Below, in pieces: positions 23,135 to 31,338 of a stretch of DNA of 51,911 nucleotides. The position numbers and the translations under genes were made by a program. The first letter of the stretch is position 1. Every line of letters begins with the position of its first letter. This DNA is from Clostridiales bacterium (lineage in GTDB: Bacteria; Bacillota; Clostridia; Oscillospirales; Oscillospiraceae). The notes under the pieces were generated by a model, which worked only from the letters and a program-made list of their open reading frames with translations, ran no database searches and was not told where the DNA came from. The stretch covers positions 1 to 51,911 of the forward strand of contig JALFLH010000018.1 in NCBI GenBank assembly GCA_022774865.1, in the 5' to 3' direction.

Positions 23135-25552
23135 ATGAAAAAGAGAAACAAACAGCCCCAGCGTGAAGCGGTGGAGGAAATTCATCCGTCTCCGGAGCAG
23201 GGATTGACGCAGACGCAGGCTCAGCACCGGAAGGAGCTGGGCTGGGGTAACGCCGTCCCGGATACCGCCGGACGCTCGGAATGGGAGATTATCCTCCAGA
23301 ATATCCTGACTTTCTTCAATCTGGTGTTTATCGTTCTGGCGGTGCTGCTGCTGGTGGGCGGCTCGTCCATCAAAAACTGTGCCTTTCTGGGCGTGGTTAT
23401 CTGCAACGCGGTCATTGGTTGTGTGCAGGAAATCCGTGCCAAGCGAGCCGTGGACAAGCTGTCCCTGCTGGCGCGCAAGCCGGTGCGGGTCATCCGGGAC
23501 GGCCAGCGCCGGGAATGTCAGCCGGAGGAGCTGGTGCTGGGGGATATCGTGGAATTCGGCCCCGGCGATCCCATCTGCGCCGACGGCGTGGTGCGCAGCG
23601 GCGCCCTTCAGCTCAATGAATCCCTGATTACCGGCGAGGCGGATGTCATTTCCAGAGAGGAAAACGGCCAGGTGAAATCCGGTTCGTTTGTGGTGGCGGG
23701 CCGGGGACGGGTGGAGCTGACCGCCGTGGGAAGTGACGCCTTTGCCGCCCGGCTTTCCGCCGAGGCCAAGGCCGACCCCCATGCCATCAAGTCCGAGATG
23801 ATGCGCTCGCTGGACAAACTGATTCAGGTGGTGGGAATCCTGCTGGTGCCGGTGGGGCTGCTGCTGTTCTATCAGGAATACGCCGTGCTCCATCTGGGAA
23901 TCCGGGAGAGCACGGAGGGCACTGTCTCCGCGCTGGTGGGGATGATCCCCGAGGGACTGTATCTGCTGACCAGCGTGGCCATGGCCGCCTCGGCGCTGAA
24001 GCTGTCGAAGCGGAAGGTGCTGGTGCAGGACATGAACTGCATCGAGTCACTGGCGCGTGTGGATGTGCTGTGCGTGGATAAGACCGGTACCATCACCGAG
24101 CCGAAGATGGAAGTGGCAAATCTGATTCCCCTGACTTCCGATCCACCGGAACGGTTGGAGCGGATTCTGGCGGCCATGTACAGCGGCCGGGAGGCGGAAA
24201 ACGACACCGACCGGGCCATGAGTGAGCTGTTCGGCGAGGGCAGCGACTGGGTCTGCATCCAGCGAATCCCCTTTTCCTCCCAGACCAAGTGGAGCGGCGC
24301 GGTGTTTGAGCAGGAGGGCGCCTATCTTGCGGGCGCGCCGGAGTTCATTCTGGGCAGCCGGTTTTCCGAGGTGGCTGAGACGGTGCATAGCTGGTCGTCC
24401 ATGGGCTACCGGGTGCTGCTGGTCGCGGCCTATGACGGAGTGCCGGAACCGGAGCGGCTGGACGCGGAGCGGGTCAGCCCGCTGGCGTTGGTTCTGCTGA
24501 CCAACCAGATCCGCCCGCAGGCGGCCAATACATTTGCCTATTTTGCCCAGCAGGGCGTTTCCGTCCGGGTCATCTCCGGGGACAACCCGGAGACGGTGTC
24601 CGAGGTGGCGGCGCGCGCCGGCATTCCCAACGCGGATCGATATCTCGACGCGACCAGCCTGCAGACCGATGAGGATTATCTCCGGGCGGTGGACAACTGC
24701 ACCGTGTTCGGCCGGGTGACGCCGGATCAGAAAAAGCGGCTGGTGGAGGCGTTTCAGGCACGGGGCCGCACCGTGGCCATGACCGGCGACGGCGTGAACG
24801 ACGTGTTGGCCATGAAGCAGGCGAACTGTTCCATTGCCATGGCCTCCGGTGCCCAGGCGGCCAGTCAGGTGGCCAGTCTGGTGCTGCTGGATTCGGATTT
24901 TGCCGCCATGCCCGGTATTGTGGGCGAGGGGCGGCGGGTCATCAACAACATCCAGCGGGCGGCCACGCTGTTTCTGGTGAAGAACATCTTCTCTCTGGCG
25001 CTTTCCATCATCTCCCTGTTCACCAACTGGCCCTATCCCCTGGCGCCGCTGCATCTGAGTGTGATTTCCGCCCTGACCATCGGCGTGCCATCGTTCTTTC
25101 TCGCCATGGAACCGAATTACGAGCGGGTGCGGGGACGGTTTCTGCGGGGTGTGCTGCGCCGGGCTTTCCCCGGCGGGCTGACCAATATTTTCGTGGTGCT
25201 GGCGGCGCAGGCGTTTTCCGATGTGTTCGCCATCCCAACGGAACAGATTTCCACAGTCTGCGCCGCGATTTTGGCCTTTGTGGGGCTGCTGGTGCTGTAT
25301 CAGGTCTGTAAGCCCTTTGATCGGTTCCGGAAGCTGATCTGGGGCGCCATGGCGGCGGCGCTGGTGGTGTGCTTCACGCTGCTGGGCGGGCTGTTCGATC
25401 TGCGCACCGGCAGCGTGGGCGCGGGCCTGGTGATGGCCACCCTGCTGATTATGACGCCTACGGTGTTCTTTTCCATGCAGCGCCTGTTTGACTGGGGCGA
25501 CAAGGCCTACCTCTGGTTCCGGCGGAAGCTGAACAAACCGGTGGAGCCATGA
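23135..25552 (+). CDS. P-type cation-transporting ATPase, CtpE-like
   Basis: The 805-residue pump has the P-type set: actuator motif TGEA (in LITGEADVIS), phosphorylation motif DKTGTIT, and MTGDGVNDVLAMK. Hydrophobic segments surround residues 50-95, 225-290 and 615-800. The stretch CNAVIGCVQEIRAKRAVDKL and MNCIESLARVDVLCVDKTGT match the CtpE group, which takes part in calcium uptake in mycobacteria and in the pneumococcal CaxP context; the substrate here is not shown. The catalytic TGES has Ala in place of Ser, as in CtpE. ATG 23135 was chosen over GTG 23126 because AGAGG sits eight bases before it. Confidence 0.88.
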   Translation: MKKRNKQPQREAVEEIHPSPEQGLTQTQAQHRKELGWGNAVPDTAGRSEWEIILQNILTFFNLVFIVLAVLLLVGGSSIKNCAFLGVVICNAVIGCVQEIRAKRAVDKLSLLARKPVRVIRDGQRRECQPEELVLGDIVEFGPGDPICADGVVRSGALQLNESLITGEADVISREENGQVKSGSFVVAGRGRVELTAVGSDAFAARLSAEAKADPHAIKSEMMRSLDKLIQVVGILLVPVGLLLFYQEYAVLHLGIRESTEGTVSALVGMIPEGLYLLTSVAMAASALKLSKRKVLVQDMNCIESLARVDVLCVDKTGTITEPKMEVANLIPLTSDPPERLERILAAMYSGREAENDTDRAMSELFGEGSDWVCIQRIPFSSQTKWSGAVFEQEGAYLAGAPEFILGSRFSEVAETVHSWSSMGYRVLLVAAYDGVPEPERLDAERVSPLALVLLTNQIRPQAANTFAYFAQQGVSVRVISGDNPETVSEVAARAGIPNADRYLDATSLQTDEDYLRAVDNCTVFGRVTPDQKKRLVEAFQARGRTVAMTGDGVNDVLAMKQANCSIAMASGAQAASQVASLVLLDSDFAAMPGIVGEGRRVINNIQRAATLFLVKNIFSLALSIISLFTNWPYPLAPLHLSVISALTIGVPSFFLAMEPNYERVRGRFLRGVLRRAFPGGLTNIFVVLAAQAFSDVFAIPTEQISTVCAAILAFVGLLVLYQVCKPFDRFRKLIWGAMAAALVVCFTLLGGLFDLRTGSVGAGLVMATLLIMTPTVFFSMQRLFDWGDKAYLWFRRKLNKPVEP

Positions 25553-25582
25553 ATGCCATGATGCGAACGGATTTCTTTTCGC

Positions 25583-25601
25583 GGGAGGGAAAGCCCCTCC
25601 C
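25583..25601 (+). terminator. Hairpin after the P-type ATPase
   Basis: GGGAGGG (25583-25589) pairs with CCCTCCC (25595-25601); a mixed T-rich tail (GTTCCTTTTG) lies ten bases on. Confidence 0.5.
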
Positions 25602-25638
25602 CTGGCGTTCCTTTTGAACCCGATATTGGGGTGATGTT

Positions 25639-27009
25639 ATGTTAACCTACGAACTGAAAAAATCCCCCGGGGTGCCGCTTTATGAGGCGCTTTACCGCTG
25701 TATCCGCGCGGATATCCTCTCCGGCGTGCTGAAGCCGGGGCAGAAGCTGCCCTCCAAACGGGCGCTGGCGCAGAATCTGGAGGTCAGCAAAATCACCGTG
25801 GAGGGCGCCTACAATCAGCTTCTGGCCGAGGGCTATATCCGGGGCGTGGAAAAAGTGGGTTACTTTGTGGAGGAAATCCCCCAGATGGAAACGGTGTCTC
25901 CCATTCCCGCGGCGCTCGCCCCGGCGGAATCCGCTCCCCTGCTGGATCTGACCGGGGCGGGATCGGAGAAATTTCCCTTTTCGGTGTGGAGCCGCCTGCA
26001 GCGGGAGGTCATGCTGGATTACGGGGAAAAGCTGCTGCTTCCGCTGCCCGCGCAGGGCATCCCGGAGCTGCGGGAGGCCATCGCGGGCCACCTGCTGGCC
26101 TTCCGGGGGATGACCGTCGATCCCGGGAATATTCTGGTGGGCGCGGGTACGGACTTTCTGTACAATCTGCTGATTCAACTGCTGGGGCGGGATAAGGTCT
26201 ACGCGGTGGAGGACCCGGGCTACGGAAAGATCCGCAAGATCTACGCCGCCGGCGGTGTCCGCTGCATCAGCGCCCGGATGGACGGTCAGGGCGTGCGGCC
26301 GGACGGTCTGGAAAACGCCCGGGTGCTGCATCTGTCGCCGTCCCACCATTTTCCAACCGGGCTGGTGACCCCGGTGAACCGGCGGCAGGAGCTGCTGGCC
26401 TGGGCGCGGACGGTGGACGGCTACGTCATTGAGGACGACTATGATTCCGAATTCCGCTTCGACACCCATCCCAAGCCCGCCATGATGTCGCTGGATCGGG
26501 GCGGCCGGGTGATCTATATGAACACCTTTTCCAAATCCCTCGCGCCCTCCATCCGAATCAGCTATATGGTGCTGCCTCCGGCGCTGATGGCCGTGTTTCG
26601 GGAGAAGCTGGGCTTTTATAGCTGCACCGTGTCCAGCTTTGAGCAGTATACCCTAGCCCGGTTTCTGAGTCGGGGTCAGTTTGAAAAGCACATCAACCGG
26701 ATGCGAAAAATCTACCGCCTCCGCCGCAACCGGGTGGTGGACGCACTGCAGAGCTGCCCCTTTGCCGACCGGCTCACCATCCGGGAGGAGGATGCGGGGC
26801 TGCACTTTCTTCTGAAAGTGGACACCGCCCTGTCCGACGAAGCGCTGACCGCCCGCTGCGCGGAGGCCGGAATCCGGGTGCGGACGCTGGGCAGCTACTA
26901 CCGGGGACAGGTTCCCGAAGAAGACCGAAGCTGCCTGGTGATCAATTACTCCGGCCTCCGGGAGGAGGAACTGGAGCGGGCGATCACCCGCCTGCGGGAC
27001 GGCATCTGA
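25639..27009 (+). CDS. MocR-type GntR regulator with PLP-aminotransferase-like domain
   Basis: This 456-residue protein joins a GntR winged helix (PLYEALYRCIRADILSGVLK, then GQKLPSKRALAQNLEVSKIT) to a fold-type I aminotransferase domain. PLP-binding residues include EDDYDSEFRF and the lysine K299 in TFSKSLAPSIRISYM. MocR regulators such as PdxR and GabR sense PLP or amino acids and control a neighbouring gene. No PLP-biosynthesis or GABA gene is adjacent, so the target is unknown; the flanking genes are a cation pump and an ADP-ribosylglycohydrolase homologue. Confidence 0.93.
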   Translation: MLTYELKKSPGVPLYEALYRCIRADILSGVLKPGQKLPSKRALAQNLEVSKITVEGAYNQLLAEGYIRGVEKVGYFVEEIPQMETVSPIPAALAPAESAPLLDLTGAGSEKFPFSVWSRLQREVMLDYGEKLLLPLPAQGIPELREAIAGHLLAFRGMTVDPGNILVGAGTDFLYNLLIQLLGRDKVYAVEDPGYGKIRKIYAAGGVRCISARMDGQGVRPDGLENARVLHLSPSHHFPTGLVTPVNRRQELLAWARTVDGYVIEDDYDSEFRFDTHPKPAMMSLDRGGRVIYMNTFSKSLAPSIRISYMVLPPALMAVFREKLGFYSCTVSSFEQYTLARFLSRGQFEKHINRMRKIYRLRRNRVVDALQSCPFADRLTIREEDAGLHFLLKVDTALSDEALTARCAEAGIRVRTLGSYYRGQVPEEDRSCLVINYSGLREEELERAITRLRDGI

Positions 27010-27032
27010 GTGGATACAATCAGAAATAGCCC

Positions 27033-27061
27033 TTGCCTTTTTTTCGGGCGGGGGCTATAAT
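27033..27061 (+). promoter_or_regulatory. Promoter of the ADP-ribosylglycohydrolase-like gene
   Basis: TTGCCT (27033-27038) and consensus TATAAT (27056-27061), 17-bp spacer. Confidence 0.75.
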
Positions 27062-27123
27062 AATATTCACAAAGATGCCATTCGGGGTAAAAACGGCTCC
27101 AATGGCGGCGAGGGGGGTCGAAA

Positions 27124-28221
27124 ATGATTTCCAAAGGTGGGGCATACCGGGGCTGCCTGCTGGGACTGGCGGTGGGCGACGCCATGGGCTATTCCGTGGA
27201 TACCAAGACGTGGCCTCAGATTCAGGCGGACTATGGCCCCAATGGCCTGCTTGGCTATGATCTGGTAAACGGCTACGCGGATGTCACCTCCCATACCCAG
27301 CTTGCCGCTTTCACCTGCAACGGACTGCTGCTGGGGCTGACCCGGGGGCAGGTCTATGGGAAAATGGCGCCTTATGTCCGCTACGCCGGCCTTGCCCAGC
27401 AGGAGTGGGCCATCGGCCAGCGCCGCTATGACCAGCCTCAGCGGAACCACTGCTGGGTGTTCCGGGTGCCGGAGCTGCGCCGCCGCCGGTGCACCGATAC
27501 CCGGATGGTGGAAACCCTGAACCGGGGAAAGCTCGGTTCCCTGGAGGAGCCGGTGAATAAATACGATACCCCCGCCAGCATTGCCGCGGCGGCTGCGGTG
27601 GGTCTTTTCGCTGATCCCAACCGGCTGGAGCCGGAGGAAATTGACCGGCTGGGCGCCGAATGTGTGGCCCTGACCCACGGAAGCCCGCTGGCGTTTCTGG
27701 CCGGCGGTGCGGCTGCCCATCTGATCAACCGCTGCCTGCTGGAGCCCGACACGCCGCTGGCTGAGCTGGTGGAGGAGACCCTGACCTCCCTGAACAACCA
27801 GTTTGGCCGGGAATACGCCCAGACCGGGGACGTGATCGCACTGGTGCGTCAGGCCATGGCCATGACCAGAGATTACACCATTCTGCCCGTGGATGCCATG
27901 GAACGGCTGAAGTGTGACACCGGCGCGGAGGTGCTGGCCGGTGCCATCTACGCCGCGCTGATCTGTGAGCGGGATTTTGACAACGCCATGATCGCCGCGG
28001 TGAACCACTCCGGCCGGAGCGCGGCGGTGGGCTGCCTGACGGGCGCCATTCTGGGCGCCCGGATGGGCGAGGAAGCCCTGCCGGAATTCTATCTGGAATG
28101 TCTGGAAATTGCCCCGGTTCTGCGGGAGATGGCCGATGATCTGGTTCAGGGGTGCCCCATGACCCGGGACAGCCGAATGTTCGACGCGGACTGGGATCAG
28201 AAATATCTCCACGGCGGCTGA
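27124..28221 (+). CDS. ADP-ribosylglycohydrolase-fold protein with altered metal site
   Basis: The 365-residue protein has the DraG/ARH start GCLLGLAVGDAMGYSVD (about residues 10-26) and the overall all-helical pattern. Family enzymes remove ADP-ribose from proteins or nucleic acids using two Mg ions held by a T-D-D-T motif near residue 55 and a G-D-(S/T)-D motif near the C-terminus. Here these read T55-S56-H57-T58 and NHSGRSAAVG (residues 294-303), so the acidic ligands are gone. It may bind ADP-ribose without cleaving it, or use another chemistry. It stands alone, with its own promoter. Confidence 0.85.
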   Translation: MISKGGAYRGCLLGLAVGDAMGYSVDTKTWPQIQADYGPNGLLGYDLVNGYADVTSHTQLAAFTCNGLLLGLTRGQVYGKMAPYVRYAGLAQQEWAIGQRRYDQPQRNHCWVFRVPELRRRRCTDTRMVETLNRGKLGSLEEPVNKYDTPASIAAAAAVGLFADPNRLEPEEIDRLGAECVALTHGSPLAFLAGGAAAHLINRCLLEPDTPLAELVEETLTSLNNQFGREYAQTGDVIALVRQAMAMTRDYTILPVDAMERLKCDTGAEVLAGAIYAALICERDFDNAMIAAVNHSGRSAAVGCLTGAILGARMGEEALPEFYLECLEIAPVLREMADDLVQGCPMTRDSRMFDADWDQKYLHGG

Positions 28222-28293
28222 AAAAGCGCCGCTTCCGGTGAAACCGTCATACTCCCCTTCCGCGGACATAGATTGTCCCGGGAGGGGATTTTT

Positions 28294-29073
28294 ATGAGAA
28301 AGCGTGATCTGCTGATTATCATCGGCGCGGTGGCGGCGGCTATCGCCCTGACAGCGGGTATTTTGTCGGGGAGCGCTCTGGAAACGGGAAACTGGGGACT
28401 GAGCTTCCGGCAGGAGGGGGCGGCTCCCATTGGCCCGGCCAGCGCGGAGCAGCTCAAAAAGTACAACGCGGTGTATCTGGGGGACACGTCCCAACAGACA
28501 ATCTATCTGACCTTCGACGCGGGTTATGAAAACGGCTGCACCGCCAAAATTCTGGACACCCTGAAAAAGCACAATATCTCGGCGGCGTTTTTTCTGGTGG
28601 GCAACTACATCGAGAAAAACGCCGATCTGGTGCGGCGGATGGTGGACGAGGGGCACATCGTGGGCAATCACACCATGCACCACTATGACATGAGCAAACT
28701 GGCGGACAAGGAGGCTTTCTCCAGAGAGCTGACGGATCTGGAGGAGCTGTTCCGTCAGACCACCGGCAGGGAGCTGCCCAAATATTACCGCCCACCCCAG
28801 GGAATCTACAGCGAGCAGAATTTGCAGATGGCAAAGGAACTGGGCTATCGGACGGTGTTCTGGAGTCTGGCCTATGTGGACTGGAACAACGACAACCAGC
28901 CCACGGCGGAGCAGGCCTACGCCAAGCTGTTGCCCCGGATCCACAACGGCGCCGTGGTGCTGCTCCATTCCACATCCCGCACCAACGCGGAAATTCTGGA
29001 CGATCTGCTGACCAAATGGGAAAATATGGGTTATACCTTCGGCACCCTGGAAGACCTGTACGCGGCGCAGTAG
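28294..29073 (+). CDS. pdaA: PdaA-like polysaccharide deacetylase
   Basis: The 259-residue protein has an N-terminal membrane anchor (LLIIIGAVAAAIALTAGIL) and a NodB domain: LTFDAGYENGCTAKILDTLK, HTMHHYDMS, RPPQGIYSEQN, FWSLAYVDWN and a late LLHSTSRTNAE. It closely follows the PdaA group that makes muramic delta-lactam in spore cortex peptidoglycan. The second acid of the usual TFDDG is Ala here (Asn in Bacillus PdaA), so this is a group trait. GGGAGGGG lies before ATG 28294; an upstream TTG is not needed. This is one of the few hints in the window of a spore-forming lineage. Confidence 0.9.
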   Translation: MRKRDLLIIIGAVAAAIALTAGILSGSALETGNWGLSFRQEGAAPIGPASAEQLKKYNAVYLGDTSQQTIYLTFDAGYENGCTAKILDTLKKHNISAAFFLVGNYIEKNADLVRRMVDEGHIVGNHTMHHYDMSKLADKEAFSRELTDLEELFRQTTGRELPKYYRPPQGIYSEQNLQMAKELGYRTVFWSLAYVDWNNDNQPTAEQAYAKLLPRIHNGAVVLLHSTSRTNAEILDDLLTKWENMGYTFGTLEDLYAAQ

Positions 29074-29206
29074 CACGATTGCATCCGCCGGATCAGCAGA
29101 TTCTTAATTTTTCCTGAATAACTTCCTTTTTTGCCGGTTTTATGGTATGATGCTTCCCGGAACGGCATTTTCGCCGTCAGAACCCGCGTTTGGAGGAACC
29201 AATACC

Positions 29207-30151
29207 ATGAAACGACTTATATGTATGCTGCTTGCGGCGCTGCTACTGACGCTGGCAGGCTGTGGCGGAGAACCGGCCGAAACAACGGAAGCCTCCACCG
29301 AGCCGCCTGCCGCTGCCGTCCGGCCCACCACGGCGCCAACGGAGGAATCCGCGCCCACCGACCCACCGGCTCAGATCTGCCCCATGGCCGAAACCGTGTT
29401 GGTAGACGACGAAAACTGTACATTCGCCGTCCTGCGTGCCTCCAGTAATGACTATACCGGCATGGAGCTTCAGGTGGTCTGCCGGAACAAAACGGAAAAA
29501 ACGCTGATGTTTTCCTGGGAGACGGTCAGCGTCTGCGGCTATATGTATGACCCGGTCTGGTCCCAGAAGGTCGAACCCGGAGAAACCGTGGAAAGCACCG
29601 TGGGCATCGACACCTTTCTTCTGGAAAGCTACGGAATTCTGTCGGTGGATGAGATTTCCTTCTGCCTGACCGTGATCGACAACGAAAACTGGATGGACGC
29701 GCCGCTGGTCAGCAGCCGCTATGAAATATTCCCCACAGGCAAAACCGCGGAAGCCGCGGTATTTCCGCAGCGCGAAAGTGTGAAGGGCGAGAAAGTATTC
29801 CTGAATGATGATCTCACCTTCATCATTGAATACGCCGAGCGGACGGAGCAGGGCGACAGCCTGCACTGCTATGCGGCCAACGCCACCGACAAAACCGTGA
29901 TGTTCTCATGGGACAGCGTGGAGGTGGACGGCTGCCAGCTTTATCCGGGCTGGGCGGTGACGGTGGCGCCGGGCAAGAGCGCTTATTCCGATATTGTGTT
30001 TGACCGCGCCGCACTGGGGGAAAACGGTATCGGGGAAGGTTCCCGGATCGAATTCACGATGATCGTGTCGGACTATGACGACTGGTCGGCCGGTTATCTG
30101 GTTGATGAAGTGTATACCTATACGATTGAATATGGCGAACCGGTGGGTTAA
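29207..30151 (+). CDS. Lipoprotein with two tandem beta-rich modules
   Basis: The 314-residue product has a lipoprotein signal (MKRLICMLLAALLLTLAGCG, lipobox LAGC, Cys19) and a Thr/Pro-rich spacer. Two related modules of about 105 residues follow. Module 1 has CRNKTEKTLMFSWETVSVCG, VEPGETVESTVGID and FCLTVIDNENW; module 2 has AANATDKTVMFSWDSVEVDG, VAPGKSAYSDIVFD and FTMIVSDYDDW. Each looks like an immunoglobulin-like sandwich. The function is not known; it is attached to the outer face of the membrane. GGAGG precedes ATG 29207. A strong terminator follows. Confidence 0.8.
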   Translation: MKRLICMLLAALLLTLAGCGGEPAETTEASTEPPAAAVRPTTAPTEESAPTDPPAQICPMAETVLVDDENCTFAVLRASSNDYTGMELQVVCRNKTEKTLMFSWETVSVCGYMYDPVWSQKVEPGETVESTVGIDTFLLESYGILSVDEISFCLTVIDNENWMDAPLVSSRYEIFPTGKTAEAAVFPQRESVKGEKVFLNDDLTFIIEYAERTEQGDSLHCYAANATDKTVMFSWDSVEVDGCQLYPGWAVTVAPGKSAYSDIVFDRAALGENGIGEGSRIEFTMIVSDYDDWSAGYLVDEVYTYTIEYGEPVG

Positions 30152-30157
30152 CCGCCC

Positions 30158-30200
30158 ACGCCCCTGCCTGCGCGTTCCGCGCGGCGGGGGCGTTCTTTTG
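30158..30200 (+). terminator. Rho-independent terminator after the lipoprotein gene
   Basis: A long GC-rich stem (about 30158-30174 with 30178-30193, loop TTC) is followed by TCTTTTGTTTCTTT. Confidence 0.85.
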
Positions 30201-30218
30201 TTTCTTTCCGAATTGTTC

Positions 30219-30247
30219 TTGCTATTTTTGCCGTGTACAGGTATAAT
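30219..30247 (+). promoter_or_regulatory. Promoter of the asparaginase operon
   Basis: TTGCTA (30219-30224) and TATAAT (30242-30247), 17-bp spacer, 43 bp before the start codon. Confidence 0.8.
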
Positions 30248-30289
30248 ATAGTATGAAAAACAATGTCCCAGAGAATCGGAGGAATCTCC

Positions 30290-31297
30290 ATGGCAGAGAA
30301 AAAGAAAATTTTGCTGCTGACTACCGGAGGTACCATCGCATCCGTACCGGGGGGAGAAGGACTGGAACCGCACCGCTCCGATGTGATGGAGCGGGAGCTG
30401 AACCAGCTTCGCACCTATTATGATATCACCGTCCGGGACGTGATGTGTCTGGACTCATCCAATATCCGTCCGGCGCAGTGGCAGATGATCGCGGGGGATA
30501 TCTATCATGGCCGGCAGGGCTTTGACGGGGTGGTGGTGTCCCACGGCACCGACACCATGGCCTACACCGCTTCCGCCGTGACCTTCATGCTTCCCAATAT
30601 TGATGTGCCGGTGGTGTTCACCGGCTCCCAGCTTCCCCTGACGGATATGCTCTCCGACGGCCCGGACAATTTGCGCACCGCGTTTGCCATGGCCGCTTCC
30701 GGCCATCCCGGCGTGTTTCTGGCTTTTGACCGGAAGGTGATGCTGGGCTGCCGGGCGGTGAAGGTGCGGGCCTCCGGCTTTTCCGCGTTTGAAAGCGTCA
30801 ACGCCCGCTATGCCGGCCTTGTGAGCAATCGGGGGCTGGTGGTTAATCCCGGAGTTCTGCCCCAAATGAAGGGACAGGCCCGGCTGGAGGATGCCATCAG
30901 CGAGGAGGTATTCCTGCTGAAGCTGACCCCCGGATTAAACCCGGCGATATTTGAAATGCTGGCAGCCATGGGATACCGGGGTATCGTGATCGAGGCATTT
31001 GGGCTGGGGGGATTCAATGTGCTGAACCGGGGTCTGCGCGGCATCCGGCGCGCCATCGAAGACGGCGTGAGCGTGGTGGTCACGACCCAGTGCCTGTACG
31101 ATTCGGCCAATCTGCAGGTTTACCAGGTGGGCAACCGCCTGCTGGAAATGGGCGTGATTCAGGGTCGGGATATGACCTCCGAGGCGGCCATGACCAAGCT
31201 CATGTGGGCCATCGGGCAGGGCTATGACCAGAGTCAGATTGCCCGGCTGTTTGAACGAAATCTCGCTGGCGAAATAACGGAAAATGTGGATTTTTGA
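30290..31297 (+). CDS. ansA: Type I L-asparaginase
   Basis: The 335-residue cytoplasmic enzyme hydrolyses asparagine to aspartate and ammonia. It has the two catalytic threonine motifs: LLTTGGTIASV (T15 region) and VVSHGTDTMAYTASAV, as well as FTGSQLPL and a C-terminal SEAAMTKLMWA. No signal peptide is present. ATG 30290 has GGAGG nearby. The next gene starts 41 bp later, so they are probably in one transcript. Confidence 0.93.
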   Translation: MAEKKKILLLTTGGTIASVPGGEGLEPHRSDVMERELNQLRTYYDITVRDVMCLDSSNIRPAQWQMIAGDIYHGRQGFDGVVVSHGTDTMAYTASAVTFMLPNIDVPVVFTGSQLPLTDMLSDGPDNLRTAFAMAASGHPGVFLAFDRKVMLGCRAVKVRASGFSAFESVNARYAGLVSNRGLVVNPGVLPQMKGQARLEDAISEEVFLLKLTPGLNPAIFEMLAAMGYRGIVIEAFGLGGFNVLNRGLRGIRRAIEDGVSVVVTTQCLYDSANLQVYQVGNRLLEMGVIQGRDMTSEAAMTKLMWAIGQGYDQSQIARLFERNLAGEITENVDF

Positions 31298-31338
31298 AAG
31301 AATCGGATTTCACATTTTGTTTTGAAGGAGGAAATTCT

